Position numbers and translations under genes: made by a program
Shown here: positions 11,801 through 24,500 of the stretch, one piece after another
Numbering within the stretch: the stretch's first letter is position 1
Layout: each line of letters opens with the position of its first letter
Assembly (NCBI GenBank): GCA_027627225.1
Contig: CM051033.1
Location: 45,140,816 to 45,204,815 of the forward strand
Direction: 5' to 3'
DNA from: Congeria kusceri
Lineage: Eukaryota; Mollusca; Bivalvia; Myida; Dreissenidae
Length of the DNA: 64,000 nucleotides
Notes under the pieces: model-generated
The model's input: the letters and a program-made list of their open reading frames with translations, nothing else
Database searches by the model: none
What the model was told of the DNA's origin: nothing

Positions 11801-13057
11801 AAGTAGGTTGTTTACCTGGGTGTACAAAAGTGTTTTACCAGCATCACAACTTCCTAGAATTAGTACTCCCCGCCTCTTATGTTGCCTCTTCCTGAACACT
11901 CCAAATAGAACTGTAACAATAAAATTGGTAATGACAAAGTGCCTAAAGAACAAAAAAAATGTTAGTGATCAAGGAATCATTCAATGATTTCAGGTTCAAT
12001 GCCTGAATTAAAATAATTATTAATATTTTATGAGTTTGATGGAAACTGCAAGACATAATAAATAAAATAATATTATCAGGGCTTGCATTAAGGGAAGTTT
12101 GGTAGTAATTTACTCCCAGTTTTTGTCACACTCACAGCACTTTCAAAATTGCAGGCATCGAAGTATCAAAAAGTAATAAAAGAATGCTTAAAACTTCCAA
12201 TATCCAACACTTGGAAGTGAGGACTTCCAAAATTTTCACCTAAGAGCAAGTCCTGATTATAATTCAAAGTTAACAATAGGTCTGAAAAATAACAACATGA
12301 AGTGAAAACATGACCGAGTACAATAATAGCTATACTAAGAGTAGTGACATATGCTGTGAAAATTGTTATGTACGTATTTATGGCACGCAATACGGTCCGA
12401 ACTTCCATGAGCAAAACTTCCAAATTCAGAGGCCAGGAAGTTCAAAATTCCAGTTTTCAAAAGTTAATGAAAGACCTATATATTATCATGACTTAATTAT
12501 TGGCTATCATTTTAAAACACTTTAATTCTAAAAATACAGATCTAACAAACAAGATTACCAATAAAAGTATACATTGAAACTATTTTGTTTTATTTTATTT
12601 TTTTACTTTTTATTATAATTTAGTGATCATTTTATTTTTGCTTTGAAAAATAAAATAAATAAATTTAAATAATAATAAATATTCAATTTAATTAATTTAA
12701 CACAATAAATGCTGAACAAAACCATGAATTTAATACAAACAAAACGTCTACTTATTGAGTATACAGTTTCAATATTATATGTGCATTTGGTATCATCAAC
12801 AAATAACAGAAATGCTGAAGAGACTAAGTAGTTTCATTTAACAAAAAACATGTTCCACAACAATTGTCACGAAAAAGGGAATCCACAAGCTGAAATATAA
12901 TGTTGTGTAAATATAACACCCAGTTTAACTTACTAAATGTTAGTATTCCTATTACTATCGCAATTAAAATTGCAATCACAGAATAATCCCCTTCTTCCAT
13001 GGCGTTTTTTAGATAATTCATCCACACAACTACGTGGTTCTTTCCAGAGCTTGCCAT
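5888..13057 (-). CDS. SRPRB: Signal recognition particle receptor subunit beta
   Basis: Complete gene, seven exons: 12934-13057, 11816-11910, 11556-11630, 11109-11191, 10671-10730, 8379-8510, 5888-6101. All introns are GT-AG and phases agree, giving 260 residues (human about 271). A transmembrane segment (about 24-47) is followed by a Ras-like GTPase domain: P-loop GSCDAGKT (61-68), DLPGH (106-110), NKQD (169-172) and a C-terminal CSAQGG. The protein anchors the SRP receptor alpha subunit at the ER membrane, where both GTPases hand ribosome-nascent chains to the translocon. Within the fourth-last region, LRQTRSAA-type sequence of vertebrates is matched by INTLRITKSAA across the last splice (AT|C). 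The start is the first ATG, preceded closely by an ETS-like site. The last intron is 2.3 kb and full of repeats; introns 5 and 6 carry mobile elements. I am confident of identity and of every exon boundary. Confidence 0.96.
6109..6472. repeat. 31-bp tandem repeat, about 12 copies
   Basis: Unit AAAATCATATGATATAATAC plus AATGCTGTGTG. The array lies in the last SRPRB intron and begins only about 6 bp from the 3' splice site (AG at 6102-6103), so the pyrimidine tract of that acceptor is formed by the edge of the first unit. A single further unit occurs at about 7599-7625, beyond the mobile elements that follow. Confidence 0.95.
6549..7487. mobile_element. Possible non-autonomous TIR element
   Basis: The segment is bounded by TATCACCCTC (6549-6558) and GAGGGTGATA (7478-7487), perfect 10-bp inverted ends, and separates the 31-bp array from a stray unit of it at 7599. 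No coding potential inside. The right end merges into a larger palindrome (7459-7600), so the true right boundary could be near 7590. Superfamily not assigned. Confidence 0.5.
7459..7600. repeat. Nested palindrome (potential cruciform)
   Basis: Outer arms from about 7459 (AAATAACACATGGCTGAGAG) and to about 7599 (CTCTCAGCCATGTGTTATTT) are inverted copies of about 40 bp with small gaps. The inner part is a second palindrome, ATATCAACCGAGGC, GGTA, GCCTCGGTTGATAT. The whole can fold as a long hairpin on either strand. Confidence 0.8.
7650..7940. mobile_element. Foldback element, copy 1
   Basis: Inverted arms (about 7660-7702 and 7795-7842) pair around a core holding ATTAAACCAC...GTGGTTTAAT. The right flank reads TTCGGAACTACTTTTTCGAG, then GTTGTTATTGGCAGTTTAAC. 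The same arms, core and right flank recur at 16987-17225, so this is a dispersed family without protein-coding capacity. It lies in the last SRPRB intron. Confidence 0.6.
8583..10148. mobile_element. Composite: TIR element interrupted by a tandem-core element
   Basis: The left end TACAGTAGAACCTGTCTCAG and the inverted right end (TACAGTGAAACCTGTCCAAA on the - strand, ending at 10148) share most positions and flank GTTCGGTTT-rich sequence, suggesting a Tc1/mariner-like non-autonomous element. Inside it, about 9340-10087, are four copies of a 155-175-bp unit (CAAATTAGGTCAAGGT... to ...ACGGTAAAATCTAGTTAACC). They are followed by a GGACGGACAG-rich tail ending GGGGGCATAAAAAA. The tail looks like the 3' end of the second, inserted element. 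SRPRB exon 5 begins at 10671, to the right. Confidence 0.5.
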
Positions 13058-13078
13058 TTTGTTTCCGGACGGTCAACA

Positions 13079-13087
13079 ACTTCCGGT
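13079..13087 (-). promoter_or_regulatory. ETS-type site upstream of SRPRB
   Basis: ACCGGAAGT on the - strand, 22 bp before the start codon, with a second GTTTCCGG-type site at about 13061-13068. ETS (GABP-type) sites close to the start are common in housekeeping promoters. No TATA box is evident. The following 13090-13905 contains no gene that I can support, only AT-rich intergenic sequence. Confidence 0.45.
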
Positions 13088-13910
13088 TGTGGTTACAAAC
13101 TACTAATTGAATGTTTGATTACATCGACAGGTAAAATACATCCGATTACATCATTTTCACTGTGTGACAGGTAAATGTCTACACGTTCTACATATGAATA
13201 ATATTGAAAGACGGATGGGCTCAGTATGTTTCGATTAATAAACGTTTAGTGCACTATTTTGTGGATAAACGAAACACAGTAACGTAACTTCATTAGAGAA
13301 AAAAGTCTAGAAAAATAATATTTAGTGTTTATAGCTTAGTGCAAGGTCAATATTTTATATAGCATAACGTCGTATATATAAACAGTTAACATTATGATAT
13401 CATTTTTTATTTGTGTGTCGGTCATCAAACACAAATCAAAACAAACCTTTCGACAAATGTTTATTGCGTTGAGTCGCTGTTTCTTAGTGAATAAAATTAA
13501 AATTTTATATGGATACATTTCATTTAATCACCAAACTATTAAAATCCGGGTTGCGGTGAACCTACATAGTTTTTTTACCAATTTACATTTCACTTATTTT
13601 TCTAAAAACATAAATATAATATGTATATGTCTATCTTTATTTATATATTGTGTTTTGTGCTATACGCTTTCCAGTAATAAAATGTGTGGAAAAATTCGGA
13701 GATCACGAATACATTAATTCACGCCAACTCTGTATAAACAATATTTAGGGTTAATTCTATGTCAGGCGTAACTCAAACTGATATTGACATACAAATGGGA
13801 AATAAAGGTTTTAACACGCACCAATTTAAATGGATGACTGACTCTGCTGGGTGTTAGTTAATATCACGGATTTCATAGTACGATAACATACAATACGTTG
13901 TGTAAATACA

Positions 13911-13916
13911 TTTATT
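13911..13916 (-). terminator. Probable polyadenylation signal of the cysteine-module gene
   Basis: TTTATT on +, AATAAA on -, 373 bp past the stop codon at 14289. The intervening 13917-14288 is a plausible 3' untranslated region. Confidence 0.45.
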
Positions 13917-14288
13917 GTTTATATACAAACATACAAAAGCAATAGCAGATCTATACAAAGACAGAATTTGGGATTACATATGTTTGCTATCTAACGTATG
14001 AACGAATCCAGACCAGATTTACACATCCGAAAGTATAAGTCCCTAAGTAAGTGTACGAGGCAGGAACCATAACCAAGAACAAAAGGATTTAAACAATCTA
14101 CAGACAATTATGCTCTTCACGAATCATTGCAAAACAAACAAGAATCTAAAGTGTTGAACAATCTGCAATATGTGCAATAAAGAGGCGAGTTATAATAACA
14201 ATGCAATGTGCATGCTTTTGTTGGTGACAAATAACGTTCACAGCTTTATAGATAAATAACAACAAAGAACGTTTTATATAAAACACTA

Positions 14289-17200
14289 TCACAGAATCAT
14301 GACAAGGACAAAAGTGGACAACATTGATGACGAGATTGACACTACTGTGGACATGCTTATCGCCCCTGACCGGAGATGACGCGCAAAGCTCTTAATAGCG
14401 CAAGTCTGTTGTAGACGGCCTTGCACGATGACGTCATTCTTGCAGGTGGACGGCAGCACGTTGCATTCGAACTCGTGTTTGAGGCCTGTCGCGCTGTCGC
14501 CGCATTTCTTCTCCCATGCGGCCAGATCACATTCAAGCTGCTCTACCCGGAGTCTGCAAAGGAAATGTACATGTAGAACAGCGTTCAATGAATTGAAAGT
14601 TATAAAATGACTGTTAATGTTATATTCATGTTTATAATATTATTGTGTTGTTCTTTATACGCGGCTGGCAATACTAGAGATAATCTCTGAAAAGAAGCAT
14701 TCGTGTGGCTTTTTTATTGTCATTTCTTTAAACAACAACTCTTTATCAACGTGAAAGCAGGACTCCGCTGGTTAAAATATTTACCTAAATTTACCGCACT
14801 GTAATCCTACTCATTTTTGTATTATTATTTTTCAGTTTTATGAAGAAATAGCTATTACATAATGATTTTTTAACACAATGTTGACATGTGTAGCCATTGC
14901 TCGATATTGCATATAACATTGTAAGCCCTAGACAGATGTAAGAATGTCAACACTTGTCACACTGCATTGACAAAGCGAATTTATCAACCTACTGGCAGTA
15001 TCTGGAGTTATACTGGGCGGCTGGCATGCTGAGACGGATCTGGTCCGCTGTCAGGTCTGTCACCTTCTGGACCAAGGTGTTATAGCACCCCAGAACTTCC
15101 GGTGTCCGCTCGTTGAAGCAGCGGAGGCCATCCAAGTAAACTGGAATTAAATGTTGAATATAGTTAAAACAAGACACCCGCTACTTATCGACCAATTTAC
15201 ATGTATATAAGACATTTGATATGACGATTGTTATTCAACAGTTTGTTTTAAATTTTAATATTACACATTTTATAGTATTATAAACACAAAAATCCGTTTT
15301 TGTGAAGCAAACCATAACGAAAAATATGCTTACAAAAGTGTAAGAATGGTAGATGCAGAAAACAAAGGATGAACCATCAGTTCACAAAATCTAAATAGTA
15401 GTAGACCTATGTTCTACCAAACTTAGCAAAAAAATGAGTCAACGTTTAAAATGGCGTTGTAGTTAATAAACAGTACTAAAGTGTGCGTACTGTCAACGTC
15501 ATGACAGATGACGTCAATGCCGCTCTTGAGCGCCTTGTGCTCGTATCCGCTGAGCACAAGGATCTGGTCGGCCCCGGGGCAGTTGTCGATCTGCTGACTG
15601 AGGCACGTGAACAGCTGCTCCTTCACACTGGAAGCCGGAAGTACAGGTCAGCACATGGGCATGTTAATTATGACGTCAAGATAGAGAATTACCACGGAAG
15701 TATTATAGTGATATATAGAACTGTTGCTGATAGTATCTGAGGAAGGTATTGAACAGCTTGAACAGAAAAAAAGAGTATTGGACTGTTAAATTTCTGAAAA
15801 TTAAAAATACGTCCCCGTTAATGTAAGAATTTCAAGATCACTAACTCAATTAATATTTCTCAAGTCTAAATGTTGTGATCGGAGAAAAAAAGTTATTATC
15901 CAGTAATTTGTAGGAATTTATAGAAAGTATTATATTCATATAGTTTATTCGAAGACCAACTTACGCCTTCACATGTTTATAAGTTAGAGGTTAATATCAT
16001 GATTAAATGTTATAGAAAACAACATACATGGTTATTTCAGTTATGGAACTGCATCGATAAATGTTAACTAACCGTGTAAGTATTTAATATTCATTAGAGA
16101 GTTTAAATACTTAGTAAATATGACAACTAAAAAGTAGTCAGCATACCGTAATTCGACACACTGAGTAGCCAATATCGATTAGACACTTTAAAGTAGCCAG
16201 TATTAATTTATATATGAAATCTCCAGTACTAATAAATACTTGAAGTAGTCATGATGAATTAAGCGGGCAGTTTAGTTCTTTATTGACATATATCTATGGT
16301 GGCATAGAACGGCCTTACGATAACTACTTAAGGTTCGCGAAAATGTTCGTGTTACCACTTAAGTTTCGTGTTATTTATCTGATATCTTGATAGCGTTTGC
16401 GAATTTTTTCTTCGCGTTAGTAAGATATATATTTTAAGTAGTAACAGGAATATTAACGTGTTAATATTCGTGTTGATAGATAATTATCGTGATAATTTTC
16501 GCGTAAGATAACACAATTTGATTTGCGAATACGTTTGTGATAATTCAGTGGTATCAGGAATAATAACATGTTAACATTGGCGTTGTCAAATAATTATCGT
16601 GATAAAATTCTCGTTAGTAAGATACTGCGGAAGACCTCGTAACCCCACGAAAATTTATCTTATGTCAGTTCTGGGCACTTTTAGGCCAATTAGTATAACA
16701 ATAAAATATCTAGCCGAAATATATTCGCAAATGCTAACTTAATATCTAGACAAATATCGTAATAAATAAGTGGTAACACAAATATTTTCGCGAACGCTAA
16801 GTAGTTTACAAGAAAGTTTTCGCGAACCTTAAATAGTTAACACGAAAGTTTTCGCGAACCTTAAGTAGTTATCGTAAGGCAGTTCTATGCCACCATACAT
16901 ACCGCTCCATTTTCGGTGAGAACCAGCCGCTCAGAGTGGACGCATAGAACAATATATATGCTGGAGCATATCGAGCTCATTTTTACTTAAGAAATAATGT
17001 TTGATTTATCATTGTTTATCGGCCAATGCGTAGGAATTAAACCACGAAGGCGATAAACAAAGATAAATCGAAAATTATTTCTATTCCAATATGATTTGGC
17101 AAATACTTTTGCAATTGTAATGAGAACTACATTGTACTATGCTCCGCTCAGATTCGGGACTACTTTTTGCGTTGTTTATTAGGTAGTTTAACAACAATAA

Positions 17201-19500
17201 TTTTGTTCTTTGTCTATAGAAAAATTAGCGAGTATTATGTTACAATAATAATAACACATGGTTAATATTATTACTCGTATTATAAAGTCGAGGTCGGCAA
17301 CTGGTAGATGTACATTACTGAGCCAAATAATACCAGAATGTGTAACTACATAAGCACAAGAAAGCCAGATAATTCTGGTGTAAATTTTTTATAGAGCTAC
17401 AGAAGCAGAATAACACTTTCAAGATGACTACACATTTTCTTGTATATATATCGGTTATGATATGGATTACGTGGTATATTACTAGTATGCACCTACCGAC
17501 AGAATTTCGACGCGGAGTTAGGGTCATTCCCGATGATGGTTCCCATCAGGTGGATGGGCCCGGCTGTACGTGTCACCGAAGTAGCGTTCGGGCTGAACAA
17601 GGCCGGGTCCAGACCCGCGCTCGTGTAGCACGTGCGCATGTTGTTCAGCAAGCTGTGATGGCACGTTTCCGGTGTCGTCATGATTCCTGGGGAAAACATT
17701 TATCACACAGATTTGCATTTTAATTAGGCACAAATTGGCTACGTTTACCAGTCAACGAAAATTTATTAACATGTCTTATCTATAAATGACATAAGGCCCG
17801 TCGTGTAGAGAGAAAGCTTTGTAGAACACAATAGTGTGACTAGATCTAGCACATTTAGTTAAAATGAAATAACTATCCAAACGACGTATTATATAATAGG
17901 ATGACTCACCATTCGCGCATAGCTGCTGCAGACTGGACACGACAGCGACTACTTCCTGTTCGAAGCGGATATACTCGGGCAGTGTGGGGCAGGGCGGTGT
18001 GTTGCGGAGGTTGCCTATAGCAGAGAAGATACACGCGGTGATCACTCCCTGGGACCTGAAACAGAGCAAAAAGGCCTATATAATAAATGCAATAGGTCAA
18101 ACTATTAATACATACGTTAACGCATTAAGTAGGTAATGTTGGTGTTTTATTTTTGTCGATCGAACCAGCGTTATTGGGGCCGCGCTATAAAATCAAGTTA
18201 TATCATAAGGGGCACTTCGAAGATTTGCATCAATGCTTTTCTTGTTACATACTTAAGTACATGTACCAATATGTCAAACGACTGTTCGTCTTCAAACGAC
18301 ACCGTGGAATGAAAAATGCAAAAGTATATAATATATATGCACGTGAATCTATTCTATTCAGTTTCATTAACACCGCGCTCAAAACGACCTATTAAAACAT
18401 ACGGCGTACTTCGATGATTTGCAGCGATTATTTTCTTGTAAGTCACACATTGTATTAGGCTATCATACAACATACAGTAGAGACCAACCAACTGTACACT
18501 ATTAAACTTTAAAACATACAAAAGTATATAGTTAAGTATAATGTATATATGTAAACTCCTTATATAACACAAATATAAATTCACTCACGAGCACAGTCCG
18601 GCCACCACTTGTTGGGGGTTTCTGGGTATGGGGGCCTGAGTACCGTTGGAGAGCACGGCCAGGACGTACTGCATCGGGTATCCACCGTAAGCCTGCAGCA
18701 GACAGCAATGCGTGACATAGGGGAGCCGTATCACGGCTAGCAGGTCCATATGGGCAAGATAATAATCATGATAATGTAAAAGTCAAGTATAGCTGAACTC
18801 GTTAAATGAGGGCTGTTCCAATATGCTCCTGTTTAATGTAATGAACACATGTGGAATGTTATAAGAGTATAAAACATATCCGATTCAGAACATGTATTGA
18901 CGACATCAAAATCTTTTAATAACATCCTTATGATATTACTATTAATGTTTAAACACAAGTTAGGCGAACACCTCGTATCACCTCAAAGCAGCGAGACACA
19001 GCCTCACGTCCTAGGTTTGTGCACGCGACCGCGTTCTGGCCGCTAGGTCGTGCATCCGGTACTGCCGCGCTGGACGCCGGTATGGCCGGAATGCGGGGAC
19101 CGGTTGGCAGGATGCCGGAGAGTCCGGTGTTAGGTCCCGGGAGGCGCGCTGGACTCCGCGGGATGCTCGGAGCCTGCTGGCAGCGTACCGCCACGAAACA
19201 CGCAGCCACGATGACTGAACAAAATGTTGGACGAACAACGGTTTGAAAATAGATGTTAAACATATAATTAATACTACAAAATATTTTCTAGCGCAGTACA
19301 TATAGAAAGGAACTTTAGACGCGTCCTTATCGTTGCAATATAGCATTTTGTATCGGGATGTATTACATTATTCGTCCTGGGAAATAGGTGTATATAGTTT
19401 TTAATACTCATGTAATAGAAAATTTCGATAAAAACTTGAAATAGATAAGAAAGTAGACAATATAACTCTGATTACCTGCTAAAAAGCGTAGCGCATCCAT
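14289..19500 (-). CDS. Secreted three-module cysteine-rich protein, possibly GPI-anchored
   Basis: Eight exons: 19476-19500, 18982-19214, 18589-18692, 17910-18055, 17497-17686, 15491-15627, 14993-15140, 14289-14553. All introns are GT-AG and phases close on 415 residues. I do not recognise the family. A signal peptide (MDALRFLAVIVAACFVAVRC) is followed by a Pro-rich linker of about 50 residues. Three modules come next, each with the order C-x10-C, variable, C-x8-C, variable, C, variable, C. A C-terminal tail (AISMSTVVSISSSMLSTFVL, to about 415) is hydrophobic with small residues before it, as in GPI-anchored proteins. The mature part has 20 cysteines; two extra ones follow module 3. A phase-2 intron directly follows the third cysteine of every module, and phase-1 introns separate the modules, so they arose by tandem exon duplication. 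One N-glycosylation site (NGT) is in module 1 and one (NAT) in module 2. Function unknown; extracellular location is inferred. Confidence 0.85.
16297..16895. mobile_element. TIR element with ~58-bp ends rich in TTCGCGAA
   Basis: The ends are inverted copies of TGGTGGCATAGAACGGCCTT and onward, matching at about 55 of 58 positions. TA sits on both sides (16295-16296 and 16896-16897), consistent with a TA target duplication as in Tc1/mariner-type elements. The interior repeats TTCGCG(A/T) and GGTAACAC motifs in opposite orientations and codes for nothing. It lies in the intron between exons 5 and 6 of the cysteine-module gene. Confidence 0.8.
16987..17225. mobile_element. Foldback element, copy 2
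   Basis: Arms beginning AGAAATAATGTTTGATTTAT (about 16988-17019) and its near-inverse ending at about 17083 are about 32 bp long with few mismatches. The loop contains GAATTAAACCACGAAGG. The right flank TTCGGGACTACTTTTTGCGT then GTTTAACAAC matches copy 1 at 7650-7940. Confidence 0.6.
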
Positions 19501-20439
19501 GAGGAGTTTTTTTCAAAGCGACCAGTTCACAGTTTCAAGGCGATTAAATAAAGGTGGTCAAGTTCAAGTAATTAACGTAAGTCCATATACATTAGTTAAT
19601 TGTTAATTAAATCACTATTTTTTCCATAATATTCGCACCAAGTAATTTATCACTTAATGAATCGATTTCGCAGACGACATTTCTTATAAAGCCCGCGCGA
19701 CCGACTTACTCATCACGCGCGCATTCCCGCCAGTCACTGATCAGTCAAATTAGCAATCAAGAACTTCAGTAATCACGTTGTCAAATATTTCTGTAAACGC
19801 ATCATCACACTGGGATAGCTTGCCATCCGCACACGCTGACACGCGCTTTTAGAACAGTATTCATTTGTATTTCACGGAACGATTTTATAAAAAATATTTA
19901 GTATTTTTAGTGAAATGCTTATTATGAAAATAAATGTAATAAATCTTAAATATGTCCGTGGGGTCTTAACTTATTATAATAAAGATGTGTTTAGATGAAA
20001 TAATTATAATGGACGCATATTTGATAAGAGTCACCTTGCAAACTGTAAAAATATCTGTTAATTCCGTTGATAACACAATTAATTTGTTATTTCGTGTTTT
20101 ATTTGGGGTTTGTGTAAAGTAAAGTTGTTCGATTACACAGTAATTGCCCTTGGCAATATGGCCTGCTCAAGAACGTTTCTGTACAGCAACGAGTTGATAT
20201 GATTCACGTTGACGCCTCGAGCGATATTTTAACAACTTTTACAAGACATCGGATACTCGCAGTTACGACATTTGGATATTTTAAATAAAAATGTCTGGCT
20301 GGTTACGCGTTAAAATAGTTTGGTTTTGAATACTGTCTGAAGTATTTAACTATCAATACAATCAAGCTGACGTTGACAGACATTAATACTGTAAGGTCAT
20401 GATTTCAACAATATGTTTGTTCGTTTATTTGGATTTTTC

Positions 20440-20690
20440 GCCGTTTTTAACTGTATATCAGTCATTCAGTTAACCTACGCACACTTTTCCTGGGCAAGCT
20501 TAGCCGATCTAAGCGGTTTACCAGTACTACGTGCACATACGTATGCCAGTAACTGACAACTGCCCTACTTGAATCGGAGGTAGGGGGAGAATGGCCGTAG
20601 AAATAATTTCATGACCAATCCCCACACAAGTTATGTGGCCGGGCTGGGATTCGAACATGACGTGTTTTCAAATGTTTCCACAGGTAAGGG
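20440..20690 (-). mobile_element. SINE copy, head truncated
   Basis: Closely matches the element at 62170-62440 over AGTTAACCTAC.CACACTTTTC, CTGGGCAAGCTTAGCCGATC and ATGACCAATCCCCACACAAG. Only the tRNA box-B remnant GGATTCGAAC is left of its head. It is intergenic, between the cysteine-module gene and GTF2H2. The remaining intergenic sequence 19700-20440 and 20690-21480 shows nothing else that I can support. Confidence 0.6.
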
Positions 20691-21559
20691 CTTTTCATCA
20701 AATATACTACGTACGCGTTCTATATATTGCAGCAATAAATCAATAAATTACTGATATTAGAGAATTTCGGAGTGTATTCTCCATATTGTATCCATTATAT
20801 GACGGGTTACTAACACTTTTGTTATTCCTGTGAAGTTATAGATTGGGATTGTATAATTTGCATAATTTGTGTATAGCAGATCAGCACGTTACATTCAAAC
20901 AACATGGACTACAATACTTCAATATTTTAAATATACCCGATAATCCCAGTCATCTATAAATAAGCCTAAACTGATACAACACATTTCTATTATTGCAACG
21001 GACTTCGTGTGATGATTAGTAAGTAAATCTAACATGTGTCATATTCGTTTTAAACTAACTACATATGGTGTCACATAACTATACTCGTTCTATTTCATGT
21101 TCATTACAAAGATGTTTAATAGGAAAGATAAAACACACAACACGTCTTGTACTTCGTAATGTAGTGTCACACAATGTATACAACAATTACATGTATATGG
21201 ACAACAGACAAATCTCTAACAAAACACCATATTGTTTGCTTAAAACAATATAAAGTGTTCCGTGGATATTTTAAGCAAATAGTGGGGTTTAAAATGTTGA
21301 AACACTCTGATACAATTTCAAACACGTCGTTTTTCATGTTACAGCAGTTGTTTCGAAGACTATCATGTATGTAACTCTCAGTCCAAAAGATAATGCATTC
21401 TCTTGGCACATGATAGCAATATCTACATCAGCCCGGCAGTAAACATTTCGGGTACTGTAATATACCCTATCAGCACTTTTTAAAGTTTTTCATCATTACT
21501 TCAGCAGCCTCGTCCGCAACCAGAGGTTTCACTCCACACAATCACTGCAGGAAGCAACA

Positions 21560-24500
21560 TCAAATGAACACTGCCTCAGAGGTCTGGGTTTTCCGGGAGC
21601 TTCCACATCCGGGGCACGAATGAAGCGTCTCGTGGACAAAGATGTCACAGTCTATACAGAACAGGTTGTTGCATCGTCTGCATCGGTACACCTGCATGCA
21701 AACATTGCAAACTGTAAAAGTTATAAACTTTTAACTAAAATTTCTGGACACAAAACAGCAAGATGCACAGATACTCAAGTAATTTATGTTGTATATCATT
21801 TAAAGTTAACTCTGACATGATACGTGTAGTAACATCCCAATTTGAAAGCAGCTCAAAGGTGCTCGAGTTGGATCCCCTTTTGAAATCCAGGTTTATAAGC
21901 ACTAGAATTACTTGCCAATCTTGAAAGTAAATGGTGAGTTGTTTCCCATTTTGAAAGCAAGCTGTACTATAGATCTAGTTACAATTCCTCTTTTGAAAGC
22001 ATGCTAAATAGGTATAAGAGTTATATCCCCTAACTAAAAGCACGCTGAATAGGTACAAGAGTTATATCCCTTACTGAAAGCACGCTGAATAGGTTCAAGA
22101 GTTATATCCCATATTGAAAGCACACTGAATAGGTACAGGAGTTAAATCCCACTTATATCCCCTTATTGAAAGCACACTGAATAGGTACAAGAGTTATATC
22201 CCCTTATTGAAAGCACACTGAATAGGTACAAGAGTTATATCCCCTTATTGAAAGCATACTGAACAGGTACAGGAGTTTATATCCCCTTATTGAAAGCATG
22301 CAAAATAGGTACAAGAGTTATATCCCTTATTGAAAGCACACTGAATATGTACAAGAGTTATATCCCTTATTGAAAGTACACTGAATAAATACAAGAGTTA
22401 TATCCCCTAAATGAAAGCACACAGAATAGGTACAAGAGTCATATTCCCGTAATGAAAGCACACTGAATAAGTACAAGAGTCATATCTCCCTAATGAAAGC
22501 ATGCTGAATAGGTTCAAGTGTTGTATCCCGTTATAGAAAGCACACTGAATAGGTACAAGAGTTATATCCCCTTATTGAAAGCACACTGAATATGTACCAG
22601 ACTTATATCCCCTTGTTGAAAGCACACTGAATAGGTACAAGAGTTATATCCCTTAATGTAAGCATACTGAATAGGTACAAGAGTCATATACCCTTAATGA
22701 AAGCACACTGAATAGGTACAAGAGTCATACCTCCTTAAGCACACTGAATAGGTACAATATTTTTATCCCCTTATTGAAAGCACACTGAATAGGTACAATA
22801 GTTATATCCCCTTATTGAAAGCACACTGAATAGGTACAAGACTAATATCCCCTTATTGAAAGCACAGTGAATAAGTACAAGAGTTGTAACCCCTTATTGA
22901 AAGCACGCTGAATAGGTACAAGAGTTATATCCCCTTATTGAAAGCATGCTGAATAGGTACAGGAGTTATATCCCCTTACTGAAAGCATGCTAAATAGGTA
23001 CAAGAGTTATATCCCCTAACTGAAAGCACGCTGAATAGGTACAAGAGTTATATCCCTTACTGAAAGCACGCTGAATAGGTTCAAGAGTTATATCCCTTAA
23101 TGAAAGCACGCTGAATAGGTTTAAGAGTTATATCCCTTATTAAAGCACTCTGAATAGGTACAAGAGTTATATCCCTTATTGAAAGCATGCTGAATAGGTT
23201 CAAGAGTTATATCCTTTATTAAAGCACTCTGAATAGGTTCAAGAGTTATATCCCATATTGAAAGCACACTGAATAGGGACAGGAGTTATATCCCATATTG
23301 AAAGCATGCTGAATAGGTATAAGAGTTATATCCCCTAATTGAAAGCACGCTGGGTAGTTACAAGAGTCATATCCCATTATTGAAAGCACACTGAATAGGT
23401 ACAAGAGTTAAATCCCTTATTGAAAGTACACTGAATAGATACAAGAGTTATATCCCTTAATGTAAGCATACTGAATAGGTACAAGAGTCAAACACCCTTA
23501 ATGAAAGCACACTGAATAGGTACAAGAGTCATACCTCCTTAAGCACACTGAATAGGTACAAGAGTTATATCCCCTTATTGAAAGCACACTGAATAGGTAC
23601 AATAGTTATATCCCATTATTGAAAGCACACTCAATAGGTACAATAGTTATATCAGCTTATTCAAAGCACACTGAATAGGTACAAAACTAATATCCCCTTA
23701 TTGAAAGCACAGTGAATAAGTACAAGACTTATATCCCCTTATTGAAAGCACACTGAATAGGTACAAGAGTTATATCACCTGACTGAAAGCACACTGAATA
23801 GGTACAAGAGTTATATCCCCTTACTGAAAGCATGCTGAATAGGTACAGGAGTTATATCCCCTTATTGAAAGCATGCTAAATAGGTACAAGAGTTATATCC
23901 CTTATTGAAAGCACACTGAATATGTACAAGAGTTATATCCCTTATTGAAAGTACACTGAATAAGTACAAGAGTTATATCCCCTTAACGAAAGCACACTGA
24001 ATAGGTGCAAAAGTCATATCCCCCTAATGAAAGCATGCTGAATAGGTTCAAGAGTTGTATCCCGTTATTGAAAGCACACTGAATAGGTACAAGAGATATA
24101 TCCCCTTATTGAAAGCACACTGAATAGGTACCAGAGTTATATCCCCTTATTGAAAGCACACTGAATAGGTACAAGAGTTATATCCCTTAATGTAAGCATA
24201 CTGAATAGGTACAAGAGTCATATACCCTTAATGAAAGCACACTGAATAGGTACAAGAGTCATACCTCCTTAAGCACACTGAATAGGTACAAGAGTTATAT
24301 CCCATTATTGAAAGCACACTGAATAGGTACAATAGTTATATCCCCTTATTGAAAGCACACTGAATAGGTACAAGACTAATATCCCCTTATTGAAAGCACA
24401 GTGAATAAGTACAAGACTTATATCCCCTTATTGAAAGCACACTGAATAGGTACAAGAGTTATAACCCCTTATTAAAAGCACACTGAATAGGTACAAGAGT

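Noticed and set aside
13394..13717. 107-codon frame upstream of SRPRB
   Set aside because: AT-rich, no recognisable motif, no splice context, not conserved in any family I know.
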